From the NCBI GenBank assembly GCA_902635975.1, contig CACPQC010000007.1, positions 1 through 34,267 of the forward strand: DNA of 34,267 nucleotides, in the 5' to 3' direction. Positions 1 through 8,034 of this stretch are shown here, in pieces (the first letter of the stretch is position 1; each line of letters opens with the position of its first letter). The stretch is from an uncultured Pelagibacteraceae bacterium (lineage in GTDB: Bacteria; Pseudomonadota; Alphaproteobacteria; Pelagibacterales; Pelagibacteraceae). The notes under the pieces were generated by a model, which searched no databases, was not told the origin of the DNA, and saw only the letters and a program-made list of their open reading frames with translations. A program made the translations under genes and the position numbers.

Positions 1-88
1 GTTTCATTGAACTATTTTTTGAACAGCTTGTAATTAAGATTAAAGGAATTATCAATAAAATTGATTTGATTAATTTAGAGAATTTCAT
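1..88 (-). CDS. Partial lipoprotein (N-terminus only), last visible gene of the gcv/lipid operon
   Basis: The ATG at 88-86 follows a strong Shine-Dalgarno (AAGAGGTGAT at 100-91). It opens a frame that runs off the left edge, so only 29 residues are visible. They form a classic lipoprotein signal: MKFSK, a hydrophobic stretch, then the lipobox LITSC with Cys21 as the probable lipidated residue, followed by SKNSS. The gene starts 14 bp after the stop of the Cfa-like gene and is probably in the same operon. In other proteobacteria, clusters of COG2907, DUF1365 and Cfa often carry a DUF3833 lipoprotein or a lipocalin, so either is a candidate. Too little is visible to decide. The lipoprotein call itself is well supported. 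Confidence 0.75.
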   Translation of the reverse strand, partial: MKFSKLIKSILLIIPLILITSCSKNSSMK

Positions 89-102
89 AAATCACCTCTT
101 AT

Positions 103-1281
103 TTATTTGTTTTGTAAAGAAAACTGAATTAAGTCAATATTTTTAGATTTAAATCCTGCTTCACAATAGCATAAGTAAAATTCCCACATTCTTTTGAAAG
201 TTAAGTCAAATCCCTGTTTTTTGATTAAGTCCCATTTATTGATAAATTCATCTCTCCACATAGAAAGAGTGTTTGAATAATGGTCTGCATAGGATTCATA
301 AGATTTAATTGTTAAATCATTTTGAGATATATATTTATCAATACTATTTTTATTTGGTAGAAATCCACCTGGAAAAATATATTTCTGAATAAAATCCTGT
401 TTATTTTTGTATCTTTGAAAAAGCGAGTCATCTATTGTGATAGCTTGAATAGCTGCAGTTCCATTACTTGATAAATTGTTTTTTAAAGTTGTAAAATAAC
501 TCGCTAAATAATTTTGTCCGACTGCTTCAATCATTTCAATTGAAGCGATTGAATTATATTTATAATTTATGTCTCTATAATCTTTAATCTCAACTTTAAC
601 TTTCTCATTTAAACCACATTTATAAATTCTTTGTTTGGCATATTCATATTGTTTTTTTGAGATGGTAATACAATCTAATTTTGCATCGTATTTCTTACCA
701 AAATATTCCGCAAAACCTCCCCATCCGCAACCAATCTCTAAAACTCTATCACCATTTTTAGGCTGAATTAAATCAATTAATTTTTGATATTTGTTGTTTT
801 GCGCATCTGACAAATTTTCTGATTTTTTATCAAAAATTGCACTTGAGTAAGTTAATGTTTTATCAAGCCATAAAGAAAAAAATTCATTACCTAAATCATA
901 ATGTTTTGCAATGTTTAGTTTACTTCTATATTTTGTGTTTTTTATAAAAATATTTCTAAAAAAGTTGATCAATGGTAAATCTAATAATCCAGAAAATTTA
1001 TGAATTTCATTTATATTCCTTGCTGTGATTTCTATAAGATCAGATAAATTTTCAGTTTCAAATTCATCACGCATATAAGATTCTGCAAATCCAATACTAC
1101 CATTTTTTATCAAGTTGAAAGTAAAGTTAGGCTTTTTTATTATAATTTTTGATCTTAAAGGTGATTCTGGATCACCAAATTTTAAAATTTTACCGTCATG
1201 ATTTTTTAATTCTAAAAAACCATATTTTAAATTCTTTAGTTTATTAAATACAATCTTATCTGATAGATTTGTTATATTCAT
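103..1281 (-). CDS. Cyclopropane-fatty-acyl-phospholipid synthase-like SAM methyltransferase
   Basis: A 392-residue protein of the Cfa/COG2230 family, which methylates or cyclopropanates unsaturated acyl chains of membrane phospholipids with S-adenosylmethionine. Visible motifs are YDLGNEFFSLWLD (128-140), the SAM-binding VLEIGCGWGGF (180-190), the acidic MIEAVG (250-255) and a C-terminal YLCYCEAGF (369-377). Two positions differ from E. coli Cfa when aligned by eye. The bicarbonate-site cysteine of the YSC motif is serine (TYSSAIF, 144-150). The HTIG histidine is replaced in IQAITIDD (278-285). The product may therefore be a methyl-branched or other modified fatty acid rather than a cyclopropane. 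The start overlaps the DUF1365 stop as TAATG. Family membership is certain; the exact product is not. Confidence 0.9.
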   Translation of the reverse strand: MNITNLSDKIVFNKLKNLKYGFLELKNHDGKILKFGDPESPLRSKIIIKKPNFTFNLIKNGSIGFAESYMRDEFETENLSDLIEITARNINEIHKFSGLLDLPLINFFRNIFIKNTKYRSKLNIAKHYDLGNEFFSLWLDKTLTYSSAIFDKKSENLSDAQNNKYQKLIDLIQPKNGDRVLEIGCGWGGFAEYFGKKYDAKLDCITISKKQYEYAKQRIYKCGLNEKVKVEIKDYRDINYKYNSIASIEMIEAVGQNYLASYFTTLKNNLSSNGTAAIQAITIDDSLFQRYKNKQDFIQKYIFPGGFLPNKNSIDKYISQNDLTIKSYESYADHYSNTLSMWRDEFINKWDLIKKQGFDLTFKRMWEFYLCYCEAGFKSKNIDLIQFSLQNK

Positions 1282-2042
1282 TAGCTTTCAAAAGTAACAT
1301 TATTTTTTATTTTTAATTTTCTCTTTAGGTATTTAATTCCTTTAGTCCACAACTTAAACGCTTCAAAATGTATCGCAGAAATAATCTTAAACGTCATTAA
1401 TGGATGTTTAATGTAGGATTTTAGTAATTCTTTTGAGTTGAAATCTACTCTTCTGCCATCTTGAGATGCATATAGTATTTTACCCTCGGTATCATATTGA
1501 TTTATAATAATAGAAAGATTTTCCTTAGGTTCTAAATTTTTGAAAAAGTAATTACAATTCATTTCTATAAATGGTGATACATGAAATTTTTTAGAGCAAT
1601 TATGTTGAATAAATTTATAATTTTCTTCAACCTTAAATATGTAAGTGTGCTGCTCATCAAATGTGTTTTTTACCTCATATAATATAGAAATTAATTTCTC
1701 ATTATCGTCGTAAATATAAAAAACACTTAAAGGATTAAAAACATATCCTAATATCCTTGGATAGCACAGAAGTCTAATCTTAATATCTTCAAATTGAATA
1801 TTATTTAAACTTAAATTTTTTTTAACCCATTCAATTAAGGACGAACCGTCTCTATCACCATGATCTTTTTCAAAAAAACTAATGAGATTAAATTTATTAT
1901 ACGAAAAAAAATTGATTTTTTTGTCTAGACTTTCTAATTCAGATAAATCTATTAATAATGAAAATACGCTGTATTTAAAGTAATGATTTTTTGGTTTAAA
2001 TCTCTTATGAATTACTGTGCCGTTATAAATTGAGCTATTCAT
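1281..2042 (-). CDS. DUF1365 family protein
   Basis: A 253-residue protein with typical DUF1365 (COG3496) features: an opening YNGTVIHKRFKPKNHYFKY, GDRDGSSLIEWV near 93-104, RLLCYPRILGYVFNPLSVFY near 121-140 and a C-terminal HPLMTFKIISAIHFEAFKLW. Its biochemical role is not known to me. The family is repeatedly found between a COG2907 amine oxidase-like gene and a Cfa-like gene, as here, so a part in modifying membrane acyl chains is inferred from context. It overlaps the upstream COG2907 gene by 8 bp and the downstream Cfa-like gene by 1 bp (TAATG), which indicates translational coupling. No signal peptide is visible. Confidence 0.88.
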   Translation of the reverse strand: MNSSIYNGTVIHKRFKPKNHYFKYSVFSLLIDLSELESLDKKINFFSYNKFNLISFFEKDHGDRDGSSLIEWVKKNLSLNNIQFEDIKIRLLCYPRILGYVFNPLSVFYIYDDNEKLISILYEVKNTFDEQHTYIFKVEENYKFIQHNCSKKFHVSPFIEMNCNYFFKNLEPKENLSIIINQYDTEGKILYASQDGRRVDFNSKELLKSYIKHPLMTFKIISAIHFEAFKLWTKGIKYLKRKLKIKNNVTFES

Positions 2043-3273
2043 TTAAGTTTTTGAGCATTTCAATAGAGGACTTTATTCCATCTTCATGAAAACCATAACC
2101 AAAATAACTACCACAAAACAATAAATTTTCCTTATTTTGAATATTTTTTAAATTTTTTTGATTATGTAAGGCTTTTTGATCATAATAAGGGTGAGTAAAT
2201 TCAATTTTTTTATAAATTTTTTCATTTGGAATTTCTTTTAAGGGATTTAGTGTGAGAAAAATATTCTTTTCACAATTAATATTTTGTAAAAGGTTTAACC
2301 AATAAGTTAATGAACTTTTGTTTAAGTTTTTTGGATCAACGTAAGTATTCCATGATGACCAAACTTTTTTATTTTTTGGCATTGTACTCTCATCACAATG
2401 TAAAACTGCAAGATTTTTTTTGTAATCAAAATTAGATAAAGTTTTTATTTCTTGGTCAGTGGGATTTTTGATGAGGGATAGTGCTTCATCTGCATGAGTA
2501 GCTAAAATAACTTTATCATAATCAAAAAATTCATTAGCACCTCCATAGTAAACTTGAGCTCCCGATGAAACTCTTTTAATTGAATTTATCTTGTAGTTTT
2601 TAAAATACTCACCACTTATTTTAGATAATACTTTATTCACATATGTTTTGCTTCTGTGAGCTACTGTATACCATTGGGGTCTATTACGTAGTTTGAACAA
2701 CCCATGATTTTGGAAAAATTTTAAAAAAAAATTCATAGGCATTTTTCCGGCTTCATATGGGGGCATTGACCAGATAGCAGACACCATTGGGATAATGTGA
2801 TAATTGATGAAACTTTTTGACCATCTATTTTTTTTTAAAAATTCGTCTAAAGTTATTACTTGATCAATATTTGAAATTTTGTCACATAATTTATAGAATT
2901 TTAATATTTCTAAAAACATTCTTATAAATTCAATATTTAAAAAATTTGATTTATTAGCAAAAATTCCTTTAAGACCTTTGCCACAATATTCAAAATTAGT
3001 TCCCTCAACAGAAACAGAAAATGACATATCACTTTTTTCTATTTCAATATCGATTTCATTAAAAAAATTTATTAAATTTGGATATGTAAGATGATTAAAA
3101 ACTATAAAGCCTATATCAACAGGAATTCTTTTTTTATTTACGATAACATCAATGGTATAAGAATGTCCTCCAAAGCGATCTTCCTTTTCAAAAAGATCAA
3201 CATGGTGTTTTTTTGATAAAAAATAACTCGCACTTAATCCAGAAATACCAGAACCAATTACAGCGATTTTCAT
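2035..3273 (-). CDS. FAD-dependent amine oxidase/desaturase-like protein (COG2907)
   Basis: A 412-residue flavoprotein. The N-terminal dinucleotide-binding motif is IAVIGSGISGLSASYFL (3-19), followed by the acidic LFEKEDRFGGHSYT that ends the Rossmann unit. Next come PVDIGFIVFNHLTYPNL, typical of COG2907, and a C-terminal FAD-contact region around LLFCGSYFGYGFHEDGIKSS. Homologues are annotated as NAD/FAD-binding or amine-oxidase-like proteins and pair with DUF1365 and Cfa-like genes. A redox step on fatty acyl chains is inferred. The start is 3 bp downstream of the gcvP stop with no terminator between them, so the gene should be co-transcribed with the glycine cleavage genes. The substrate is unknown. 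Confidence 0.85.
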   Translation of the reverse strand: MKIAVIGSGISGLSASYFLSKKHHVDLFEKEDRFGGHSYTIDVIVNKKRIPVDIGFIVFNHLTYPNLINFFNEIDIEIEKSDMSFSVSVEGTNFEYCGKGLKGIFANKSNFLNIEFIRMFLEILKFYKLCDKISNIDQVITLDEFLKKNRWSKSFINYHIIPMVSAIWSMPPYEAGKMPMNFFLKFFQNHGLFKLRNRPQWYTVAHRSKTYVNKVLSKISGEYFKNYKINSIKRVSSGAQVYYGGANEFFDYDKVILATHADEALSLIKNPTDQEIKTLSNFDYKKNLAVLHCDESTMPKNKKVWSSWNTYVDPKNLNKSSLTYWLNLLQNINCEKNIFLTLNPLKEIPNEKIYKKIEFTHPYYDQKALHNQKNLKNIQNKENLLFCGSYFGYGFHEDGIKSSIEMLKNLNE

Positions 3274-3276
3274 TAA

Positions 3277-6147
3277 TTAAGCTGCGTCTTCTTTAAACTC
3301 ATCCATACTTGGACATGTACAAAAAATATTTTTGTCACCATAAACATTGTCGACTCTTGCTACTGGTGGCCAAAATTTATTTGTTCGTAAAAATTTAGCT
3401 GGATAGGCTGCTTCTTCTCGAGAATATTTGTGTTCCCAGTCGTTTGATGCAAGTTCAGTGTCAGTATGAGGAGCATTTTTAATTGGGTTATCAACTTTAT
3501 CAAATTTACCAGATTTAATATGATCTATTTCTTGTTTTATTTTAATCAAAGTATCACAAAATCTATCAAGTTCAGATAAGCTTTCACTTTCAGTAGGTTC
3601 TATCATCATTGTTCCAGCCACTGGCCACGACATTGTTGGTGCATGAAAACCAAAGTCTATCAGTCTTTTAGCTATATCCTCTTCAGTTACACCTGTTTCT
3701 GATTTAATCTTTCTAATATCAATAATGCATTCATGTGCAACATTACCTTTTGATCCTTTATACAGAATTGGAAAGTGATTTTTAAGTCTATTAGCAATAT
3801 AATTTGCATTTAAAATAGCAATTTTTGTTGCAAGTTTTAATCCTTCGGAACCCATCATTTTAATATACATCCAAGAAATTGATAAAATACTTGAGCTGCC
3901 CCAAGGAGCTGCTGAAACCGCTCCTATTCCAGTTGCAGGTCCACAATCTTTTACAACTGGATGATTAGGCAGATAGGCTTGTAAGTGTTTTCTACATGCA
4001 ATAGGGCCCATACCAGGTCCGCCTCCACCATGTGGAATACAAAATGTTTTATGTAAGTTTATGTGACAAACATCAGGACCAAAATTTCCTGGTTTTGCAA
4101 TTCCAACTAAAGCATTTAAATTTGCTCCATCCATATAGACCTGACCTCCATTTTTATGAATTAAGTCACATATATCCGTGATTTTCTCTTCAAAAACTCC
4201 ATGGGTAGATGGATATGTTACCATCAATGCTCCAAGATTTTCAGAATGCAGCTCTGTTTTTTTTTTTAAATCCTCAAAGTCAACATTTCCCTCTTTATCA
4301 CAATTAACTACTACAACTTTCATTCCAACCATTTGAGCACTTGCAGGATTAGTTCCATGAGCAGAGCTAGGTATTAAACATATATTTCTATTTTTATCAC
4401 CTCTATCTATATGATATTTTCTAATTACCATTAATCCTGCGTATTCACCTTGAGCACCAGCGTTTGGCTGAAGTGAAACTCCTGAAAAACCTGTGATTGA
4501 TCTTAGCCAGTTTTTAAGATCAGTGAATAATGATCTGTATCCTTCCATTTGCTCAACAGGCACAAACGGATGAGGCTCGGCTAATTCTCTCCAAGAGATA
4601 GGTATCATTTCTGCAGTGGCATTTAATTTCATAGTGCATGAACCAAGGGCAATCATAGTTCTGTTAAGAGCTATATCTTTATCCTCTAACTTTTTGAGAT
4701 ATCTAAGCATTTCTGTTTCTGAATGATATGAATTAAAAACAGGATGTTCTAAAAACTTTGAAGCTCTTAATAGATTTTCAGGTAAATTAGGTAAACTTAC
4801 TGTAGGATCCTCTTTTTTTATTGATTCTGCTGCATTAAAAATTTTCAATAATTGATTCACTCTATAAACATTTTTTTTTTCATCAAAAGAAACAGCAAGC
4901 ATTTCTGAATTTACTTTTCTAATGTTAACTTTTTGAACCAAAGCATTTTTAAAAATTTGATCAGTTTTCTCTTTAGTAATAATTGTTACAGTATCAAAAA
5001 AATAATCTGAATAAATTTCGTAGCCAGACTGTTTTATTTTATCAGCAAAATTTTTTGCTAACTGAGATACTCTCTCAGAAATATTCTTAATTCCGTCTGG
5101 TCCATGATAAATACAATATGCTGCTGAAACAATTGCTAATAAAGCTTGAGCAGTACAAATATTACTTGTAGCTTTGTCTCTTCTAATATGCTGCTCTCTA
5201 GTCTGCAGTGACAATCTATAAGCTTTATTTCCATGTCTATCTACAGAAACACCAACTATTCTTCCTGGCATAGATCTTTTATATTCATCTTTTGTTGCAA
5301 AAAAGGCTGCATGCGGTCCACCATAACCCATTGGTATACCAAATCTTTGTGAGCTTCCTACTGCAATATCAGCTCCAAGCTCCCTTGGTGTTTTTAGTTT
5401 AGCAAGCGCAAGAAGATCACATGCTAAAATTGCTTTGCCGTTTTTTTTATGAATTTTACTTATTGCTTCACTAGGATCTTTAATATCACCCAAGGTCCCA
5501 GGGTACTGTAAAATTCCACAAACAATATCCTCTTTTAATTGTTCTATAACTTTGTCCTCGTTTCCAACAAGAACTTTTAGACCCATTGGCTCTGCCCTTG
5601 TTTGAATGACATCAATTGTTTGTGGATGACAATTTTCTGAGACAAAGACTAAATTACTATCACTTTTATTTAGTCTATGACTTAAACCCATAGCCTCTGC
5701 AGCTGCTGTACCTTCATCTAGTAGGGACGCATTTGCAATATCCATTCCAGTAAAATCAACTATCATTTGTTGAAAATTTAATAGCATTTCCAATCTACCT
5801 TGAGCTACTTCTGGTTGATAAGGTGTGTAGGACGTATACCATCCTGGATTTTCTAATATATTCCTTAAGATTACATATGGTGTATATGTTCCATAATAGC
5901 CCATTCCTAGAAAGTTTGAGTAAATTTGGTTTTTTTTTGAAATTGCTTTTAATTTTCTTAAAGCTTCATATTCTGAATTCGTCTTACCAATATTTAATTC
6001 ACCCTTAAATTGGATTTTTTCAGGAACGGTATTGTCTATTAAATCATCCAGTGATTTATAATCCAATTTTTTAATCATCTTTAATTGTTCCTCTTCAGAA
6101 GGACCAATATGTCTTTTTAAAAAATCTTTTTGCGAATTGTGTAACAT
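3277..6147 (-). CDS. gcvP: Glycine dehydrogenase (decarboxylating), P-protein
   Basis: The P-protein of the glycine cleavage system is a pyridoxal-phosphate enzyme that decarboxylates glycine and passes the aminomethyl group to lipoylated GcvH. At 956 residues it matches the single-chain bacterial form, with both halves fused. It opens with the usual FLKRHIGPSEEEQLKM. The glycine-rich PLP region is HINLHKTFCIPHGGGGPGMG, and the Schiff-base lysine is Lys700 by coordinate. SSAHGTNPASAQM and YMDGANLNALVG are also family hallmarks. It starts 2 bp after the gcvH stop and sits third behind the glycine riboswitch. No truncation or missing motif was seen. Confidence 0.98.
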   Translation of the reverse strand: MLHNSQKDFLKRHIGPSEEEQLKMIKKLDYKSLDDLIDNTVPEKIQFKGELNIGKTNSEYEALRKLKAISKKNQIYSNFLGMGYYGTYTPYVILRNILENPGWYTSYTPYQPEVAQGRLEMLLNFQQMIVDFTGMDIANASLLDEGTAAAEAMGLSHRLNKSDSNLVFVSENCHPQTIDVIQTRAEPMGLKVLVGNEDKVIEQLKEDIVCGILQYPGTLGDIKDPSEAISKIHKKNGKAILACDLLALAKLKTPRELGADIAVGSSQRFGIPMGYGGPHAAFFATKDEYKRSMPGRIVGVSVDRHGNKAYRLSLQTREQHIRRDKATSNICTAQALLAIVSAAYCIYHGPDGIKNISERVSQLAKNFADKIKQSGYEIYSDYFFDTVTIITKEKTDQIFKNALVQKVNIRKVNSEMLAVSFDEKKNVYRVNQLLKIFNAAESIKKEDPTVSLPNLPENLLRASKFLEHPVFNSYHSETEMLRYLKKLEDKDIALNRTMIALGSCTMKLNATAEMIPISWRELAEPHPFVPVEQMEGYRSLFTDLKNWLRSITGFSGVSLQPNAGAQGEYAGLMVIRKYHIDRGDKNRNICLIPSSAHGTNPASAQMVGMKVVVVNCDKEGNVDFEDLKKKTELHSENLGALMVTYPSTHGVFEEKITDICDLIHKNGGQVYMDGANLNALVGIAKPGNFGPDVCHINLHKTFCIPHGGGGPGMGPIACRKHLQAYLPNHPVVKDCGPATGIGAVSAAPWGSSSILSISWMYIKMMGSEGLKLATKIAILNANYIANRLKNHFPILYKGSKGNVAHECIIDIRKIKSETGVTEEDIAKRLIDFGFHAPTMSWPVAGTMMIEPTESESLSELDRFCDTLIKIKQEIDHIKSGKFDKVDNPIKNAPHTDTELASNDWEHKYSREEAAYPAKFLRTNKFWPPVARVDNVYGDKNIFCTCPSMDEFKEDAA

Positions 6148-6149
6148 TA

Positions 6150-6527
6150 TTAAGCGTTCTCCTTTGCAAACTTATCGTAATCTTCTTTGTTCATTAAAGA
6201 CTCCATTTCTGATACATCTTTAATCTTTAATTTAAAAAACCACGCACTGTTTTCTGGATCTTGATTTATCTTTGAGGGATCGTCTACAATAGCTTGATTA
6301 GTATCAACTACCTCACCACTTACTGGTGTATATACGTCGCTAGCAGCCTTTGTCGACTCAACAACACCTGCTGTCCCATCTTTTTCTACACTAGAACCTT
6401 TTTCTGGAAGCTCTGCAAATACAATATCTCCCAGCATTTCTGTTGCATGTTTTGTTATGCCGATTGTAGCTACATCGCCCTCTAATTTTATCCATTCGTG
6501 TTCTTTAGAATATTTCACTTCGGTCAT
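6150..6527 (-). CDS. gcvH: Glycine cleavage system H protein
   Basis: A 125-residue lipoyl carrier that shuttles the aminomethyl group between GcvP, GcvT and the L-protein. The lipoylation site is intact: [11 protein letters not shown], with Lys60 as the modified residue. The opening [20 protein letters not shown] is typical of the family. Translation starts inside a TAATG overlap with the end of gcvT, and an AAGGAG Shine-Dalgarno lies in the last gcvT codons. The L-protein (lpd) is not in this window. Confidence 0.98.
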   Translation of the reverse strand: MTEVKYSKEHEWIKLEGDVATIGITKHATEMLGDIVFAELPEKGSSVEKDGTAGVVESTKAASDVYTPVSGEVVDTNQAIVDDPSKINQDPENSAWFFKLKIKDVSEMESLMNKEDYDKFAKENA

Positions 6528-7630
6528 TAATTTGCTCCTTTTACATAACTTTTTTTATAAAACGGTAAACTACATATACTTGCTGCATATTTTTTACCTC
6601 TTACCTCTAAAAATACTTTAGTATTTTTTTTTGAAAATTCATTTTCTACATAGCCCATCGCTACAGGTCCATTAACAGTTGGGCCAAATGTTCCACTGGT
6701 AATTTCTCCAATATGAACATCTGATTGATTAAATATTTTTGTTTTTTCTCTAGCAATTATTCTTCCCTCAGGTTTTATTCCAACTCTAATTTTTGTAACA
6801 CCATTGTTCAATTGTTTAATAATAATGTCTGAACCAATAAAGTCTCCTTTGGATATTCTCTCTTTTGAAATTGCCCATTTTAAGTTTGCTTCCACTGGGG
6901 TTTTATCTTTATCAAGATCGTGACCATACAAACACAAGCCAGCTTCTAACCTTAAAGTGTCTCTTGCTCCTAAACCCACAAGTTTGGAACCTTTTTCAAT
7001 CAATTCTCTAGTTAATTTATCTGCAAAATTATTTAGGATTGATATCTCAAAACCATCTTCACCTGTATATCCAGATCGAGTAATGTATACTTTCTGATTA
7101 TCAAATAAGAACCAATTACCAGACATAAAATTTAAATCTTTTACCTTATTAATAACTTCATTTAGGATTTGTGATGATTTAGGTCCCTGAATTGCTATTA
7201 AAGATCTATTTTCATCTAAAACCATTTTGTATTTTTCGTTTAATAAGTCCTTTAAAATTTTGAAATCATCGTTTTTACATGCTGCATTAAGAATTATCAA
7301 AAAACCCTCTCTAATTTTTGTAATTATTAAATCATCTTGTATCCCAGCATCTTTATCCATTAAAAAGCTATACTTAGAATGATTTAGTTTCAAATTTTCC
7401 AAATCCAATGGAAAAATTTTTTCTAAATCTTTAATTAGTTCATCATCGCCATAAATGAATAATTGACCCATATGTGAAACATCAAAAATACCAGAATGAT
7501 TTCTTGTGAACTTGTGTTCCTCTACAATACCTTCAGAGTATTGAATTGGCATTTGATAGCCTGCAAATTCTACAAACTTTGCATTACAATCTTGATGTAA
7601 TTTGTAAAGCGATGTTTTTTTTGTGTCCAT
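6527..7630 (-). CDS. gcvT: Aminomethyltransferase, glycine cleavage T protein
   Basis: A 367-residue T-protein that transfers the methylene carbon from aminomethyl-GcvH to tetrahydrofolate, releasing ammonia. Visible hallmarks are [12 protein letters not shown] near 45-56, the acidic pair in GIQDDLII (about 97-103) in the folate site, [14 protein letters not shown] and [20 protein letters not shown]. It is the first gene of the operon, and its ATG (7630-7628) lies about 20 nt past the end of the second glycine aptamer. The riboswitch is therefore placed to control its expression. Together the gcvTHP genes convert glycine to CO2, ammonia and 5,10-methylene-tetrahydrofolate. Confidence 0.98.
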   Translation of the reverse strand: MDTKKTSLYKLHQDCNAKFVEFAGYQMPIQYSEGIVEEHKFTRNHSGIFDVSHMGQLFIYGDDELIKDLEKIFPLDLENLKLNHSKYSFLMDKDAGIQDDLIITKIREGFLIILNAACKNDDFKILKDLLNEKYKMVLDENRSLIAIQGPKSSQILNEVINKVKDLNFMSGNWFLFDNQKVYITRSGYTGEDGFEISILNNFADKLTRELIEKGSKLVGLGARDTLRLEAGLCLYGHDLDKDKTPVEANLKWAISKERISKGDFIGSDIIIKQLNNGVTKIRVGIKPEGRIIAREKTKIFNQSDVHIGEITSGTFGPTVNGPVAMGYVENEFSKKNTKVFLEVRGKKYAASICSLPFYKKSYVKGAN

Positions 7631-7649
7631 ATTAACTCATTGTTATTAT

Positions 7650-7797
7650 ACCCATCTGTATATTTGCCTGAGAGTTTTGCTCCGTCGGCGAGAACTTAAT
7701 CTCTTTCCAGAGTTAATACACTACGGTCCTCTTTGCCTGAGAGATTCCTGGGTGGTTGCTCCTTCGGCGCTACAATAAAATTGTAGTCTCTCCCGTA
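7650..7797 (-). promoter_or_regulatory. Tandem glycine riboswitch upstream of gcvT
   Basis: Read on the minus strand, two glycine aptamers lie head to tail. The first (about 7797-7722) opens with GGGAGAG and contains GCGCCGAAGGAGCAA and CTCTCAGGC (7743-7735). The second (about 7714-7650) contains CTCTGGAAAGAG, TCGCCGACGGAGCAA and CTCTCAGGC (7674-7666). The conserved GCCGA.GGAGCAA and CTCTCAGGC blocks and the order match the known tandem glycine class. Only about 20 nt separate aptamer 2 from the gcvT start, and no hairpin with a U-run is present there. Control is therefore more likely at ribosome access than by intrinsic termination, though this is an inference. Confidence 0.96.
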
Positions 7798-7800
7798 TAC

Positions 7801-7831
7801 ATAATACTAGCGTAAATAATTAAATATTCAA
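7801..7831 (-). promoter_or_regulatory. Candidate promoter for the gcv operon
   Basis: On the minus strand, TTGAAT (7831-7826) and TATTAT (7806-7801) are separated by 19 bp. Transcription would start near 7795, at the first base of the riboswitch. The spacer is long and the local sequence is very AT-rich, so this is a position-supported guess. Confidence 0.35.
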
Positions 7832-8034
7832 ATTTATTTATGCTTTTTTTACAATTGTTTGCAAAAATTTTAGATAAATTCTCTGATATTTAAAATAAGT
7901 TATTAAGTTTTAATTTTATTAATGATTTTTATAAATCGAGTACTTACCGGATATTGAAAATAGAGCCAGGTATTTGCGATGAATGGTTTGGGAGGATATA
8001 AACTTGATAATAGTTTACTAAGTGTTCAAAATCT
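7807..8034. other. Intergenic region behind the gcv promoter with a possible gene remnant
   Basis: Apart from the promoter guess, about 230 bp carry no complete gene. A locally less AT-rich patch at 7941-8000 stands out. On the minus strand an open frame without its own start (7944-8060) overlaps the last codons of the membrane protein gene in a different frame and then runs about 30 codons past its stop. On the plus strand another startless frame of about 35 codons (ending near 7999) is open. Either could be a decayed gene end. I do not recognise the peptides, and chance is not excluded. Confidence 0.3.

Noticed and set aside
5823..6485. Plus-strand open frames opposite gcvP and gcvH
   Set aside because: They lie wholly inside confidently identified minus-strand genes and encode peptides with no recognisable features.
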